The notes under the pieces: model-generated
Databases searched by the model: none
Told to the model about the DNA's origin: nothing
The model's input: the letters and a program-made list of their open reading frames with translations, nothing else
Made by a program: the position numbers and the translations under genes
Shown here: positions 5,160 through 5,546 of the stretch, one piece after another
How the letters are laid out: each line of letters opens with the position of its first letter
Numbering within the stretch: position 1 is the stretch's first letter
Assembly: GCA_900557355.1 (NCBI GenBank)
Contig: USSR01000479.1
Coordinates: forward strand, 1-5,546
Direction: 5' to 3'
From: an uncultured Bacteroides sp.
GTDB lineage: Bacteria; Bacteroidota; Bacteroidia; Bacteroidales; Bacteroidaceae
Length of the DNA: 5,546 bases

Positions 5160-5546
5160 ATGACCAAAGAAGAATTAATGAGAAAAGCGATCGAACTCTC
5201 TACGGAGAATGTCGCTAATGGTGGCGGCCCTTTTGGTGCTGTGATTGCCAAAGATGGAGAAATTATAGCTACCGGAACGAACCGCGTAACAGCCTCATGT
5301 GACCCTACGGCACATGCAGAAGTCAGTGCTATTCGTGCAGCAGCCACAAAGTTGGGTACTTTCAACCTCAGCGGATGCGAAATTTATACTTCCTGCGAAC
5401 CCTGTCCCATGTGCCTCGGCGCTATCTACTGGGCACGACTGGAGAGAATGTATTACGGAAACAATAAGACTGATGCCAAAAATATAGGTTTTGATGACTC
5501 TTTCATTTATGATGAGATCGCTCTAAAACCTGCCGATCGCAAACAG
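5160..5546 (+). CDS. guaD: Guanine deaminase, cytidine-deaminase fold (3' partial)
   Basis: The first 129 residues of a cytosolic zinc deaminase that converts guanine to xanthine and ammonia in purine salvage. The zinc site is complete: TAHAEVSAIR gives ligand His52 and catalytic proton-shuttling Glu54, and TSCEPCPMCLGAIYWAR (77-93) gives ligands Cys82 and Cys85. GGGPFGAVI (21-29) is the conserved strand near the substrate. GFDDSFIYDEI (110-120) matches the Bacillus subtilis GuaD region of the same sequence type, and it argues for guanine deaminase over the tRNA adenosine deaminase TadA, which shares the zinc motifs. The GuaD family is about 156 residues, so some 27 residues lie beyond the window. 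It has its own promoter and no Shine-Dalgarno. Confidence 0.9.
   Translation, partial: MTKEELMRKAIELSTENVANGGGPFGAVIAKDGEIIATGTNRVTASCDPTAHAEVSAIRAAATKLGTFNLSGCEIYTSCEPCPMCLGAIYWARLERMYYGNNKTDAKNIGFDDSFIYDEIALKPADRKQ

Noticed and set aside
5160..5546. tRNA adenosine deaminase TadA
   Set aside because: The zinc motifs are shared, but GFDDSFIYDEI and the GGGPFGAVI/DPTAHAEV context match guanine deaminase better.

Overview
The window reads as a chromosomal segment of a Bacteroides-type gut Bacteroidota. The reasons are a SusC/SusD pair, AT-rich gene starts mostly without Shine-Dalgarno sequences, one promoter matching the Bacteroides -33/-7 consensus (TTG, 20 bases, TATCTTTG), and many Sec signal peptides of the MKK/MKR...A|Q type. 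Species cannot be fixed from the sequence alone.

Region 1 (1-2467) is the 3' end of a two-gene nutrient-uptake unit: the last ~96 residues of a SusC-family TonB-dependent transporter, then a complete 690-residue SusD-family surface lipoprotein. A strong intrinsic terminator stands directly after susD, so no enzyme or further glycan-binding gene is co-transcribed downstream in this window.

Region 2 (2468-2715) is non-coding. It holds a second terminator-like hairpin with an 8-T run (2622-2669) and a perfect 13-bp tandem direct repeat (2681-2706) that ends 9 bases before the next gene.

Region 3 (2716-5025) is a compact four-gene set on the plus strand: an ECF-type sigma factor; a single-span membrane protein overlapping it by 4 bases (ATGA) and preceded by an unusually strong AAGGAGG; a small secreted protein of an uncharacterised family; and a secreted protein predicted to be an outer-membrane beta-barrel with a periplasmic N-terminal part. 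The order cytoplasm, inner membrane, periplasm, outer membrane suggests a self-contained envelope-sensing regulon. The putative anti-sigma factor is not a FecR-type protein, so this is not the usual SusCD-linked ECF/FecR trans-envelope system. It is the part of the window most likely to hold undescribed biology.

Region 4 (5026-5546) is a 134-base gap with a hairpin that has two alternative 5' arms and a good Bacteroides promoter, followed by the first 129 codons of a guanine deaminase (guaD) that runs off the window. This is probably an independent housekeeping purine-salvage gene.
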